Positions 22,434 through 31,789 of a DNA stretch of 64,000 nucleotides are shown one piece after another. Numbering within the stretch: position 1 is the stretch's first letter; each line of letters begins with the position of its first letter. The position numbers and the translations under genes are program-made. The notes beneath the pieces were generated by a model that was not told the DNA's origin, did no database searches, and saw nothing but the letters and a program-made list of their open reading frames with translations. Source of the DNA: Nannobrachium achirus (lineage: Eukaryota > Chordata > Actinopteri > Myctophiformes > Myctophidae); assembly GCA_963921795.1 (NCBI GenBank), contig OY997653.1, positions 5,663,104-5,727,103 on the forward strand, in the 5' to 3' direction.

Positions 22434-22690
22434 GCTTAAATTCAGCGGGTCGTCTCGTCCGATCTGAGGTCGTAAGCGAGGCTGCGGTGCGGCGGCCCGG
22501 CTGGAGCTGGGACTCGCCATTGGGGAGAGGCAGGGGACCTGGTGATACAAGCCTGGAGCTCCAGGGCCGAGAGGCCGGCGCCCCTCGGATCGAGGCCGAC
22601 CCAGGGGCCTCGGCCCCGGCCGAGGGACCCCCCGCGGACCCCCCGGAGCTCCGCGGACCCCCGCGGACCCCTGGTCATTTTGAGGGACGG
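22434..22690 (-). rRNA. rDNA fragment: end of ITS2 plus first about 39 nt of 28S rRNA
   Basis: On the minus strand, from 22472 downward, the sequence reads CGACCTCAGATCGGACGAGA then CGACCCGCTGAATTTAAGC, the universally conserved 5' start of vertebrate 28S rRNA. Before it (22473 to about 22690) lies extremely GC-rich sequence fitting ITS2. Similarity to 28S stops at 22434. It is a non-functional dispersed piece, antisense to timm10 and only 18 bp after its stop. The outer ITS2 edge is uncertain because ITS2 is poorly conserved. Confidence 0.85.
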
Positions 22691-22762
22691 GATGGAAAGG
22701 GTTGATAACATCTGGATTCGATTGTCTAAATCACTGGTGACTAGAATTCATGGGTCTTTTTT

Positions 22763-22951
22763 GTTGGAGATGTGGTACAGAATGACTCATATATGGGCAT
22801 AAAAAGTATGTCATGTGACATCACTTCCTGTACAGACAGTCAGACAGACAGCCATTGACTCCGGCCTAACAATGGCTACTGTCTATGACGGTAGTCATGA
22901 TGGACTGGACTATCTTCATATATAGTCTCTCCACATCTCCATGTTTAGGCC
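22763..22951. mobile_element. repeat element B (MITE), copy 2
   Basis: Over 90% like 14125-14328 by eye; its left end is shortened (starts GTTGGAGATGTGG) while the right end CCACATCTCCATGTTTAGGC is intact. It joins element A directly, as in the first locus. Confidence 0.7.
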
Positions 22952-23203
22952 CTATCGCTCACACCCTAGGTGGGGTTGGCGATAGGGCCTTTCTGTGTGG
23001 AGTTTGCATGTTCTCCCCGTGTCTCCTAGGGTTGATACCCTCACAAAAACATGAACAAACTCCCCCCAGAATGATAACAACTAGAATCGTCAGAGAAACG
23101 CTGTGGTTGGCCAGATAGTCAAGAATTGGCGCGACCTCACCCTTTAGGGCGAGGTCGCATGTCACCCTGAGGTCGCATTCCACCCTCAGGTGTCTTACTA
23201 GTG
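22951..23203. mobile_element. repeat element A, inverted copy
   Basis: Reverse complement of 13855-14100, from 'ggcgatagggcctttctgtg' to 'ctgaggtcgcattccaccct' and 'cttactagt'. One hairpin arm is short here compared with the first copy. Confidence 0.7.
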
Positions 23204-23682
23204 TAAAGGTTATGTGAAGAACTACTCCTTTAAGGGCCAAGTGTTTAAGAGCCTACTTTTATTTAGTTCTCACTGTTGTGAGCAGTACATACCTCATTTG
23301 TGTTTAAATATGCTCTAAAATTATCACTGTTGTGAGCAGTATTTGGCTCATTATGACCTTTTATTGTTAACATTTAATCTGCACTGCACCAAAAAAAGTG
23401 TAATTCTATGTTCTATGTTGTAGAGTTGCTACAAGTGAGTCCTCTGATGCCCCCCTGTGGTGGTGGGGGAGGGGGGTTATTTGTTTTTATTGTTTAACAA
23501 ATTGACTTTGTTTGTACTGTATTGTGGCTGTTAGTGGCTGTTAGTTTGCACCCATTGGCAAATAAAAAACTTGTAAAATGTATTTGGTCTTTTTCTTACT
23601 TTGAATACTGTATGTATTGTATTATTGTGTCTTGCATTATAATAATTAAGATGCAGCTTTTAAATGCATGCAATTGCATCAC
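23204..23682. other. no gene recognised; possible 3' UTR
   Basis: AT-rich with 'ggcaaataaaaaacttgtaa' near 23560, which could be a poly(A) signal for timm10 or may be chance. A repeated phrase 'actgttgtgagcagta' occurs twice (23270s, 23330s). Confidence 0.3.
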
Positions 23683-24228
23683 ACTTTACTTAGCCCCGAC
23701 AATGAAGCGTTAGGATGACTTATGCCTTATTATAGATGCATCCATATGTGTGTCACTTTGCGCTAATGACGACTCATGATACTGCATGGGTTATTATAGC
23801 ATACTATGAGTCGCTACTACAGTTGACTTGAGTTGTGTGTATAGGTAATCATAATGTATTATAAGCAGTCAGTCAAGAGTGCGTTATGATGCACGATGAG
23901 TGTCCTCAAATAATGCATTATAGATGTGATCTTCATAAGTATTCAAGAGCATCCATAAATTGAGTCATTATAATTAATTATAAGTGACATTATAATGTCT
24001 TATGACTGTTGATATAGTGCATCAGGAAGCATTATGTGTGTTTATGAGGGTAGTTATGAAGCATTATGAATGCATTATAATGCATTATTAATGCCATGAT
24101 ATAGTGCATCAGGAAGCATTATGTGTGTTTATCAGGGTAGTTATGAAGCATTATGAATGTATTATAATGCATTATTAATGCCATCATAATGCATTATATG
24201 TGTGGGCTTTATAGAAAGTGTTACCTGT
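23683..24228. mobile_element. MITE with GGTAACACTTT end and ATGCATTAT repeats
   Basis: The right end reversed reads GGTAACACTTTCTATAAAGC; the left reads 'catcacactttacttag', a degraded partner. The interior consists of repeats of 'gcattataatgcattat', with a duplicated 80-bp piece ('tagtgcatcaggaagcatta' at 24018 and 24104). It is of a type widespread in fish. Confidence 0.6.
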
Positions 24229-24420
24229 ATTTCTACACAGAGAGGGCAATTCTTTCAACATAAGATGCTGCATTCAAGTTCAGGAGAGTTTGGACAAGGC
24301 AATTCTCTTGAATGCTGCCTTCAGGTATGGCATGGAAAGAGGGGGCATTTGCATTTCTTTCACCATAGTAAAAACTGCATTCATGGTCTGGAGAGGGCAC
24401 TTTTTTACAGACGGATAAAA
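24229..24420. repeat. dispersed repeat 'ttcaggagagtttgg', copy 1
   Basis: Shares 'acacagagagggca.ttcttt', 'ggcaattctcttga(a/t)tgctg' and 'aaaactgcattcatggtctg' with 32486-32609 and 33950-34145. Inverted words near its ends suggest a MITE. Its frames are not conserved between copies. Confidence 0.7.
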
Positions 24421-24603
24421 GGGCAGGAGCTCAAGCCCCCTTTGATGGCTATGTGTGCACGTGCCTGCTCTCATGAAGAGTGATGGAGGGGCGGTAGGTC
24501 TTATAGACAACCCTAGTGCCCTCTGATGGTGGATGATAGCTGGCGCAGAGGTTGCAGCACTAATTGAAGACTTTGAAGATACATAGATCTAAAGGAAAGA
24601 CAA

Positions 24604-24882
24604 AATGGTGTGCTCCACCAGCCAGGCAGCAAGTGTGCAGAAAGCATCTAGAGAAGATGTCTGCTCACTTGTCAATGTAATGGAAGAACTGTGCAGCCCA
24701 TTTTAAGTGGAGAGCAAAGATCTGCTTTTACTTGACACCACTTCTTTCAGCACGAGGACCAAGCATGGCCACCAGCACTCACTGATGGAGGAAGATTGCA
24801 ACTTGGGACCAAGAGTGTCCTTCTCACATGCTTGGAGGAACTGTATCCAGCTCCGACTGAAGTCCCTGATGCTACGTGTACA
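24604..24882 (+). pseudogene. older relative of the 4.1-kb element's gene, 5' side
   Basis: Decayed coding sequence in two frames: SREDVCSLVNVMEELCSPF (one stop follows), then, after a frame change near 24720, FQHEDQAWPPALTDGGRLQL and LLTCLEELYPAPTEVPDATC. The last part runs without a stop up to ACA 24880-24882, where the 4.1-kb element begins. The protein family is the same as that encoded inside the element (region before the nuclease-like domain) but clearly diverged from it. It continues on the other side at 29019. Confidence 0.7.
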
Positions 24883-25230
24883 TAGGCCAGTCATATGATG
24901 TCGATTATGGCCTGGGAATCGGCAAAATTGTTATAAATGTAATTCCACTTCCAAGGCACTCTAAAAGGTCCCTAGAAACACCTCCCTTAGGGTTCGCACT
25001 GTACTCGATGGAGAAAGTGGTTTTCTGGGCCACGCCCACCTGGAGCGTGGGAAAATTCGTAACTTTGCCCAGGAAGGGAGTAGAAAGGCAAATGAGGGCA
25101 CCAAAATGTGTGCAATCGTCGCATTAGTGGGGGTAGAGCACATAATTGAGTCGATATCTCGAAAGATAATTAAATTAATTGGGCCACGCCCATCTGGAGC
25201 GTGGGAAAATTGTGAAATATCAGTAAGATG
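24883..25230 (+). repeat. left terminal inverted repeat of the 4.1-kb element
   Basis: Pairs with 28678-29015. Shared words in order: 'aattccacttccaaggcact', 'aggtccctagaaacacctcc', 'actcgatggagaaagtggtt', 'atgagggcaccaaaatgtgt' and 'ggagcgtgggaaaattgtga'. The phrase 'ggagcgtgggaaaatt' occurs twice within the arm, so the arm has internal repetition. Confidence 0.9.
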
Positions 25231-25428
25231 ATCATGAAGCCAAGCTCTACCGGGTGTACTAGCTCTGAATGATCAGACATCCATGCAACTGACAATGCCG
25301 ATGCTATCCAGGAGACAGAAGACGGGAAGGGGTCAATCAACATCACTGGTAGGCTTGTCGCTACTCAGGACAAGAGTGAAGACATTTCCACTCCGATTCC
25401 AAGGAAAACGGTGACCACCCAACAGATT

Positions 25429-26349
25429 ATGACCAGTGACACAACAGTCCTCGTGCCATTCTACAAGAGCATGTTAAAACCGCCGACAGAGAAATTCTCA
25501 AAGTGGGAACCAGAAACTTCAAAGATCAGTCTCACAGCAGTTGATAACCTGAGAGTAGCCAAGGCGACCAATTGTTCCGGGATCCCGTCATTTTACGGAT
25601 CCATCAGACAACTGCTCCAAGAGAACCCAGCCCCAACCGAAGCTCATGAGATCGAACCTCTGCCATTCATTGATCTCAAAGCTGACGACCTCACCTCTTT
25701 GAGGACGGCTTTAGAAGAAGCCATCAAGAGCAGCCGTCATAAAGGGAAACACGCGATAATGGTGTTTGACCTTCCTCTGTGTCTAAAGGCGCTCCAGATC
25801 AAAACATCACTGAAGCTCGACGTTACTGTGATGATCGGGAACTTTCACACTCAGCTGTCCTACCACTCTGCCGTGGGTTACATGATGAAGAACACTGGGA
25901 TCGAAGCAGCCTTGAACGTAGTGTTCAGCGACACCTCCATCGCAAAGATCATGGAAGGGAGGAATTACCGGCGATGTTTGAAGGCCCACACAATACTCTC
26001 GACGGCCCTGAAGACCATCCTAATCAAGCAACTGAATCCGGACACCGTGAAGAAAGCATCCGAACTTTATCAGAGCCTGATTGATCATGATGACCCCGCC
26101 ACAGCTGGCCCCGCCTCAGATGGCCCCGCCTCAGCTGACCCCGCCACAGCTGGCCCCGCCTCAGCTGACCCCGCCACAACTGGCCCCGCCTCAGCTGACT
26201 CCACCACAGCTGGCCCCGCCTCAGCTGACCCCTCCGCAACTGCTGATCCCTCCTCGAAAGGTCTGGACATTGATAAACTTCGTGATGATCCCATTGTAGT
26301 CCAGCTGATGAAGGAGATGGAGGACTTGACCAGATGCCAGAGGCCGTAA
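25429..26349 (+). CDS. 4.1-kb element ORF1, N-terminal part of an unnamed large protein
   Basis: 306 residues from ATG 25429; the frame is open upstream to a stop at 25270, so the true start may be earlier or in another exon. The middle (MVFDLPLCLKALQ, MIGNFHTQLSYHSAVGYMMK, MEGRNYRRCLKAHTILS) resembles an uncharacterised animal protein family that I recall from fish and invertebrate genomes, in which a 'GGFHxxMSxxGSxGxxMxGSG' segment is usual. A Pro/Ala/Thr-rich stretch follows, built from a 30-bp minisatellite (26089-26240, DPATAGPASA units). The frame ends LTRCQRP at TAA 26347, overlapping ORF2 by 16 bases in another frame. In related proteins these two parts are one chain with an extra segment between, so this copy has probably suffered a frameshift or internal deletion, unless an intron joins them. 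No function is known. Confidence 0.65.
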   Translation: MTSDTTVLVPFYKSMLKPPTEKFSKWEPETSKISLTAVDNLRVAKATNCSGIPSFYGSIRQLLQENPAPTEAHEIEPLPFIDLKADDLTSLRTALEEAIKSSRHKGKHAIMVFDLPLCLKALQIKTSLKLDVTVMIGNFHTQLSYHSAVGYMMKNTGIEAALNVVFSDTSIAKIMEGRNYRRCLKAHTILSTALKTILIKQLNPDTVKKASELYQSLIDHDDPATAGPASDGPASADPATAGPASADPATTGPASADSTTAGPASADPSATADPSSKGLDIDKLRDDPIVVQLMKEMEDLTRCQRP

Positions 26350-28325
26350 AGACACAGTTCATGGAAGGCGGTTTCGTGGTCAGGACTTCCACAGAGAGCA
26401 TTTATGGCTGTCAACATGGTGACTACACCATCGAGACCTTCTTGATGGACCCTTTTAAGGGAGTTGAAGGACTGACTAGAGGGCGCCGGCTCGATGCTTC
26501 CACTCGGATGATATGGATACTGACCCGCCCAAAACTGGGTGAAATCGACCGGAGAATGAGATTGATGGCTGGATTGTTACTGGACAACACTACATCCCGT
26601 CACCTCAAGAAGCCTGTAATTGAGAGGGAAAATCGATGGACAGATGAAACGGTCGAGTTCTTTGAGGCAAGGTGCGTCCTGAGACGAGAGTCAGTGTCAC
26701 AGTTCCCCAAAGTGATCAACATTGGCTCGGGGTACGTGGCTCCTGAGTCTGTGAACGTTCACAAAGCTGTGGAAGTCGGCACTAAGATCCTGGAACGCAT
26801 GAACGGCATCGCTGTTGATGGGCAGTTTAAATGGAAGAAGAAGGAGTGTGCCATACAGATGCCGTCAAAACCTCGCATCAGAGCCATGGCTGATGGAAAG
26901 AAGGAGACTCGATTCGACACAGAGCTGGCTCTTCAGAGACTCATGATCAACAAAGAGTCTGCTCTGGAAGCCTTCAACTATGAAATGGCCGACTATCCGC
27001 CTGCTCTTTTCAACGCCGATGGCCTGATGAGACCAAGTGGGAAGAACAAGTTCTCGAACTACCTCTGTGACACCTGGGGCAAGGGTTCAATTGTCGAAGA
27101 AGCCACCCTCACTAACCCCAACCCCGTGATCGTCTACGACGGAGGGATGTTAATCCAGAACCTCACCAGCCTTTGGACACGGGGAAAGACGCTGGGTGGC
27201 ATTGCAAATGAGTACGTCTCTCACCTCACCCGACAAACTAGAGACTCTCAGGAAATCATCGTCGTGTTCGACGGGTACGAAGAGGAGACACCGAAAGGAT
27301 ACATTCAGCGTCAGAGGAACCCCACTAAGACCCTTGATTTCGTAGTCCAAGACGGGACTGTACTTGATCTTGAAGCAACGGTGTTTCTGACAAACCCGAG
27401 CAACAAGCAGGGGTTCATCAACCTCCTGAGTGATAAGATCAATGCAAAGCCCAGGCTAACTGCTAAGAAGTGCACTGGTGACGCAGACAGGCCTATCGTC
27501 GAGACCGCGTTGGAGACACTCAAACTCCACAAACCCGTACTCCTCAAAGCTGATGACACTGATGTGTTGGTGATGTGCCTGGCCGAGTCTCAAACCACGG
27601 GCCTGTACCTGAAAAGGGGAGGAAAACTGTACAATGTCGAGTCATTCCAATTCAAGATCGAGCCTTCGGTGGTCAGGCAGAACTTACTCGTACTCCATGG
27701 GTTCTTTGGGTGCGACTGCACCTCAGCATTCTTCTATCACCCATCCTACACCGCTCTGACGAAGAATTGGGACCATTTTTCCAGGGATCTGGCAGTCTTC
27801 AGGGATAAAAAAGCCACCATCCCCGATATACACGCGGCTGGTATAAGGCTGGTGGCCGCGATGTATGGCTGTGATACCGACCTGAACGGGGAAAGAGCGC
27901 AGATATTCATGGATCTCTGCAATGACAAGAAGAGGAAGAGAAAGGTAACCCTGGATCGTCTCCCTCCAACTGCTGATGCAGTGGGGCTGCACGCTCAAAG
28001 GTCCTACCTCCAAATCCAAGAGTGGAGTGGAAACTCCCTGAGGCCTGAGTCGTACGGGTGGAAAAAGGTTGACGGTATTCTGGAGCCCATACCGATGGGT
28101 CAGCAGCCTGCACCACCCTTCTTAATGGAGGTGAAGAAGTGTGGATGCACGTCAGGCTGCAGAAACCGGATCTGTAGATGTGTTGCTGATGGACTAGCCT
28201 GTACTGACAAGTGTAGCTGTGGGGAGACCTGTGAGAACCCCAAGAACTCTGAGAACAATGATGATGCAGATGATGAGGTGTTTGATGATGCACATAGTGA
28301 GAGCTCGGATGAAGAGCGTGAATGA
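26334..28325 (+). CDS. 4.1-kb element ORF2: PIN/FEN-like region plus C-terminal CXC domain
   Basis: 663 residues from ATG 26334 to TGA 28323-28325. Residues 1-260 are a family-specific region (GLTRGRRLDASTRMIWIL). Residues 264-470 have the order of motifs of FEN1/PIN nucleases: VIVYDGG (Asp269), VFDGYEEETPKGYIQRQR (Asp313, Lys/Arg after it), GDADRPIVETALE (Asp383, Asp385, Glu390), ADDTDVLVM (Asp407, Asp408, Asp410) and GFFGCDCTS (Asp461). Residues 603-633 are a cysteine cluster (CGCTSGC, CRCVADGLAC, CSCGETC) like the CXC DNA-binding domain, followed by an acidic tail. Nuclease activity is inferred from motif order only. The frame is intact, unlike its older relative on either side. It could be a transposon enzyme or a gene carried by the element. 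Confidence 0.75.
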   Translation: MPEAVKTQFMEGGFVVRTSTESIYGCQHGDYTIETFLMDPFKGVEGLTRGRRLDASTRMIWILTRPKLGEIDRRMRLMAGLLLDNTTSRHLKKPVIERENRWTDETVEFFEARCVLRRESVSQFPKVINIGSGYVAPESVNVHKAVEVGTKILERMNGIAVDGQFKWKKKECAIQMPSKPRIRAMADGKKETRFDTELALQRLMINKESALEAFNYEMADYPPALFNADGLMRPSGKNKFSNYLCDTWGKGSIVEEATLTNPNPVIVYDGGMLIQNLTSLWTRGKTLGGIANEYVSHLTRQTRDSQEIIVVFDGYEEETPKGYIQRQRNPTKTLDFVVQDGTVLDLEATVFLTNPSNKQGFINLLSDKINAKPRLTAKKCTGDADRPIVETALETLKLHKPVLLKADDTDVLVMCLAESQTTGLYLKRGGKLYNVESFQFKIEPSVVRQNLLVLHGFFGCDCTSAFFYHPSYTALTKNWDHFSRDLAVFRDKKATIPDIHAAGIRLVAAMYGCDTDLNGERAQIFMDLCNDKKRKRKVTLDRLPPTADAVGLHAQRSYLQIQEWSGNSLRPESYGWKKVDGILEPIPMGQQPAPPFLMEVKKCGCTSGCRNRICRCVADGLACTDKCSCGETCENPKNSENNDDADDEVFDDAHSESSDEERE

Positions 28326-28677
28326 TGTGCGGACTGATACAATGATAGAGTGTAACTTACCTATTATATACTAATAAAACTCAATCTGTACTACAGGCTG
28401 TAAACTTGAATTTATTTAATTTATGAATGCAGCGAGTTTATTGCTCCAATACCCCCTACCCGTTTTCCTAATCTGGCCCTGTGAACATTCCCCGATTCTG
28501 AAACGAAAATTGCAAGATTTATGTTGCGCAACGTAAAAATCGGCCTAATTAGCCAATTAATTAATTAAATGGGCCAACTATCGATCACTAGAGGGTTCAT
28601 GTATCCCATAAATAATCGACCAGCGACTGCTAGGGGTTTTTAAACCATTTGCTGCACTCATTTGTACTCGTAGGAAA

Positions 28678-29015
28678 CATCTTACAGATATTTCACAATT
28701 TTCCCACGCTCCAGATGGGCATGGCCGAATTAATTCAATTAGCTTTCGTGATATCGACTCAATTATGTGCTCTACCCCCACTAATGTGACGATTGCACAC
28801 ATTTTGGTGCCCTCATTTGCCTTTCTACTCCTTTCCTGTGGAAAGTTACGAATTTTCCCACGCTCCAGGTGGGCGTGGCCCAGAAAACCACTTTCTCCAT
28901 CGAGTACAGTGCGAACCCTAAGGGAGGTGTTTCTAGGGACCTTTTAGAGTGCCTTGGAAGTGGAATTAGATTTATAACAATTTTGCCTTTTTCGCGGCAT
29001 CATATGACTGGCCTA
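28678..29015 (-). repeat. right terminal inverted repeat of the 4.1-kb element
   Basis: Reverse complement of 24883-25230 with scattered differences, for example a short indel after 'catatgatg'. The gap 28326-28677 between the stop codon and this repeat is AT-rich 3' sequence with 'ctaataaaactc' (AATAAA signal) near 28369, consistent with a transcript end. Confidence 0.9.
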
Positions 29016-29018
29016 ACA

Positions 29019-29238
29019 GTTCTTGATGGGGCTGCCATCATTCAGATGATGAAGCCAGCAGATGCCACATCCTTTGAGTATGCCCAGCAGGTATTCATCC
29101 CATACATCTTGTGTCAGCTACACTGTGTGTCACGGGTGGACCTTGTTTGGGATACATACAGTGCATGAATGACTCCCTTAACAGATTGGCCGCCAAGGTT
29201 TCTTCCAAATCAGAAAAAGGTCCCTGCCACATTCACTC
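29019..29238 (+). pseudogene. older relative of the 4.1-kb element's gene, 3' side
   Basis: Reads VLDGAAIIQMMKPADATSFE, YAQQVFIPYILCQLHCVSRV and DLVWDTY, the counterpart of ORF2 residues 265-316 (start of the nuclease-like region). After a frame change NDSLNRLAAKV follows, and similarity fades by about 29240. It continues the sequence broken off at 24882. The rest of the gene is missing. Confidence 0.7.
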
Positions 29239-30816
29239 CCATTCATTTTGAAACAGCTGTAACTTTGCTATATTAAGTGCTATATGAACAACAAACACAT
29301 TCGGATAAACATTCGGATAAGGTTTATTCTTTCATGTTGAAGAGCGTTGAGTCAAAAAAAAAAAGGTTCCATGTTGAATACCTGTGCTGGTGAATTGAGA
29401 GCGTCATCTGAAAAACCTTCCCTTTCAAACTAGGTTCTGAGATAATCGCATTTTTATGTTTAACAATGCGACAGAACTGTCTAGCAGGCCTCTATCTCAA
29501 CATGGCCTATATGAAAAATAATCTTTAGGATGTTTACTTTATACTGGTGAGTAGACAAATATATTCATCATATAGTCATATTATATTTATAAAAACTAGA
29601 CCAGGTCAACCTGGTTGTGCCAGACCCCCTGTCTGTCATCATCATTTATGACATCATGCCTTTTGTAGGCATGTCATCATCATGTCATCATCATATATAC
29701 CCTTTATATAGAAAACCCGGACAGACCGACATTTGCTTATGTAGGCCTACCCATTTCATGGGTCTGGCAAAAATATATCAAAATAGTGCTCTGTTTTGTG
29801 GTAACTTTTAGCATTGTTTCGGCTCAAACTCCATGAAAGAATATTTTGTGAGTCATATTTTTTTTTTCAGAGAAACTAGGCAGCTGCATCATTATTTTCT
29901 GAAATTTTGATGTTCACATCAAGTACAATATTCCATGTACAATATTCCATGTAATAGTGTTTCACAGAAATGGATGTCAGAGAAAAACACATGTTTTGTA
30001 TATATTGTGCCAGTAAGTAATTTCAACTAGGACTATTTGCAAATGTGATACCTGTTTTGAAAGCCTGAGGATGTAAGTAAGTTCATATGACATTTCCTTT
30101 TGAAGTTAGGACCAAAAGGTTGCATTATTTTCTGACCTAAATCACCTCTCAAGAGAAGAAAAATATTGCCAAATATTGTGAAATATTGCCAGACCAACAT
30201 AAAATGCTCAACTTTTACAGCAAATATCTCAAACAACCCTTTGAATTGCTGTCTTTCATTATAAATTACAATAAAAGGTTGTCTAGTTGACATTTTCTGT
30301 AAATAGTCTACAGTGCCTGTAAATAGACTGCTGTGATGAAGGTTTAGCACCCCCGTGTGTCCATTCTATATCATTACACCTATCATATCATTACACCTAT
30401 CTCTGGCTACCATCATGAAATATAGTGTACAAATAGAACCAAATGGACCCTTACGGGTCAAATTTTTACTCTCTGAGTACTCTCAGAGGACCATGTAATG
30501 GTCAGTTAGGTAGCCAGGTATGTGATGGACAATTACTTAGAAAGTAAGTACATTTACTGAATTATGGGAATGGAGAGATTTGATGCTTTTAGATTGCGTT
30601 TACTCAAGTTTGAATTCTTGAAACTCATTGTACCCCACTTAGACAAATAACGTGAGTGTTTACCATTTACCACCTACAGTATAGATAGTTGAAACAGGCT
30701 AGATTGGCTAGATCTACAGTATCAACACATTTGATGAAAAGACAAGACAGATATGAAGGGAACCCAATTTACTATGACACATCAGAGCCTAGAAAACAAG
30801 CCATAATGAATGCACT
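29239..30816. other. AT-rich intergenic sequence
   Basis: No gene recognised. 'acaatattccatgta' is duplicated at 29927-29952; 'gaaccaaatggaccc' occurs near 30435 and again near 30832; 'gttgaaacaggctag' with 'caacacatttgat' occurs near 30690 and 30885. These show a local duplication around the broken 3' end of the piggyBac-derived gene. Confidence 0.45.
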
Positions 30817-31679
30817 CTACAACGTAACATGGAACCAAATGGACCCGTAAGGGCCCATGGGGTGTTCACCTACAGTATGATAGTTGAAACAGGCTAGTTC
30901 TATCAACACATTTGATAAAAAGACAAGACTGGTCATTTGATTTATTTTTATTACAAAAGACGTAACAATAAAGTACAACCTTGAACCTTTTTGACAACTG
31001 AGTGATAGTCCATTGAAATAAGTAAAGTTCGACATTTTTATGCCATACTTTATGGGTTTCGCCGGGTTGTACACTCTGAACTTCAGCCGCCCGCGCCATA
31101 GGAGTGTGCCCTCATCGATGCTGACGTTTTGGTGAGGTTTATACTCCTCCTTGAACTTTCTGAGCAGCATGTCCAGGATGGGGCGGATTTTATGAAGTCT
31201 GTCACTTGCATCAATCTCCATATTGTCACTGAAGTGCAGAAACCTCCAAATGATCTGGTACCGGTTGCGTGGCATGGTCTTGCTGAAGTAGGGCGTTGCT
31301 ATCACTTCATCTGTGGCCCAGTAGCTCTCGAGGCTTGGTTTCCACACTAGGCCAGTGAGAAACTGTAGGCCCAGGAATGTCTTCAGTTCCTCCACTGTCA
31401 CCTCCTTCCAAGCACGGACCCTTGAGAAAGGCAGCTCGGTGGCCAGCTTTTCGGACAGTGCTTCGATGCACTGGTCAGCATAGAGATTGGTCTGCTCTAC
31501 GATATGCTGAAGCACCTCTTCGTCGAGGAACAGCTCTGCATAGTCTACAGGGTTGTCTGACAGGAGATCTGCTGCTCTCCCACGAGGGCCCGGAAGTCCA
31601 GTGAACGGAAACTGCCTGGGGCTCCATCTGCGTTCATCAACCCACTCTGGAGCATCCGTTCTTCTGCGCCTGCCACCAA
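30817..31679 (-). CDS. piggyBac-derived protein, last exon seen (transposase domain, cut short)
   Basis: Minus-strand exon with acceptor TATGATTTACAG above 31679 and stop at 30817-30819. It contains RRTDAPEWVDERRWSPRQFP, FLGLQFLTGLVWKPSLESYW, PRNRYQIIWRFLHFSDN and NVSIDEGTLLWRGRLKFRVY, all typical of PGBD4-like DDE_Tnp_1_7 proteins; the Asp of SIDE is the first catalytic residue. Family similarity ends abruptly at PAKPIKYGIK (about 31038). The remaining 73 residues (from MSNFTYF) do not belong to the family, so the second half of the catalytic domain is lost, probably replaced by neighbouring repeat DNA. It cannot be an active transposase. It could still make a protein, or be a decaying gene. 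Confidence 0.8.
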
Positions 31680-31705
31680 CTGTAAATCATAGAAAAACAT
31701 TTACC

Positions 31706-31708
<3 letters not shown>

Positions 31709-31764
<56 letters not shown>
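31709..31764. repeat. (TA)n microsatellite
   Basis: About 28 TA units just upstream (minus strand) of the piggyBac-derived exon acceptor, in the intron. Confidence 0.95.
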
Positions 31765-31768
<4 letters not shown>

Positions 31769-31789
31769 TTCATTCATGTGGTGTGTGTA

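Larger units (their letters stand above)
24883..29015 (+). mobile_element. 4.13-kb TIR element with PIN/FEN-like and CXC protein
   Basis: The ends TAGGCCAGTCATATGATG (24883) and its complement (to 29015) start terminal inverted repeats of 348 and 338 bp, about 95% identical by eye. ACA flanks both sides (24880-24882; 29016-29018) as a 3-bp target duplication. Between the repeats lie two overlapping plus-strand frames, 25429-26349 and 26334-28325. Removing the element and one ACA leaves the host sequence reading straight through a relative of the same gene. I recognise no DDE, Tc1, hAT, piggyBac or Harbinger transposase inside. Alternative boundary: TA duplication with ends GGCCAGTC. Confidence 0.8.
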
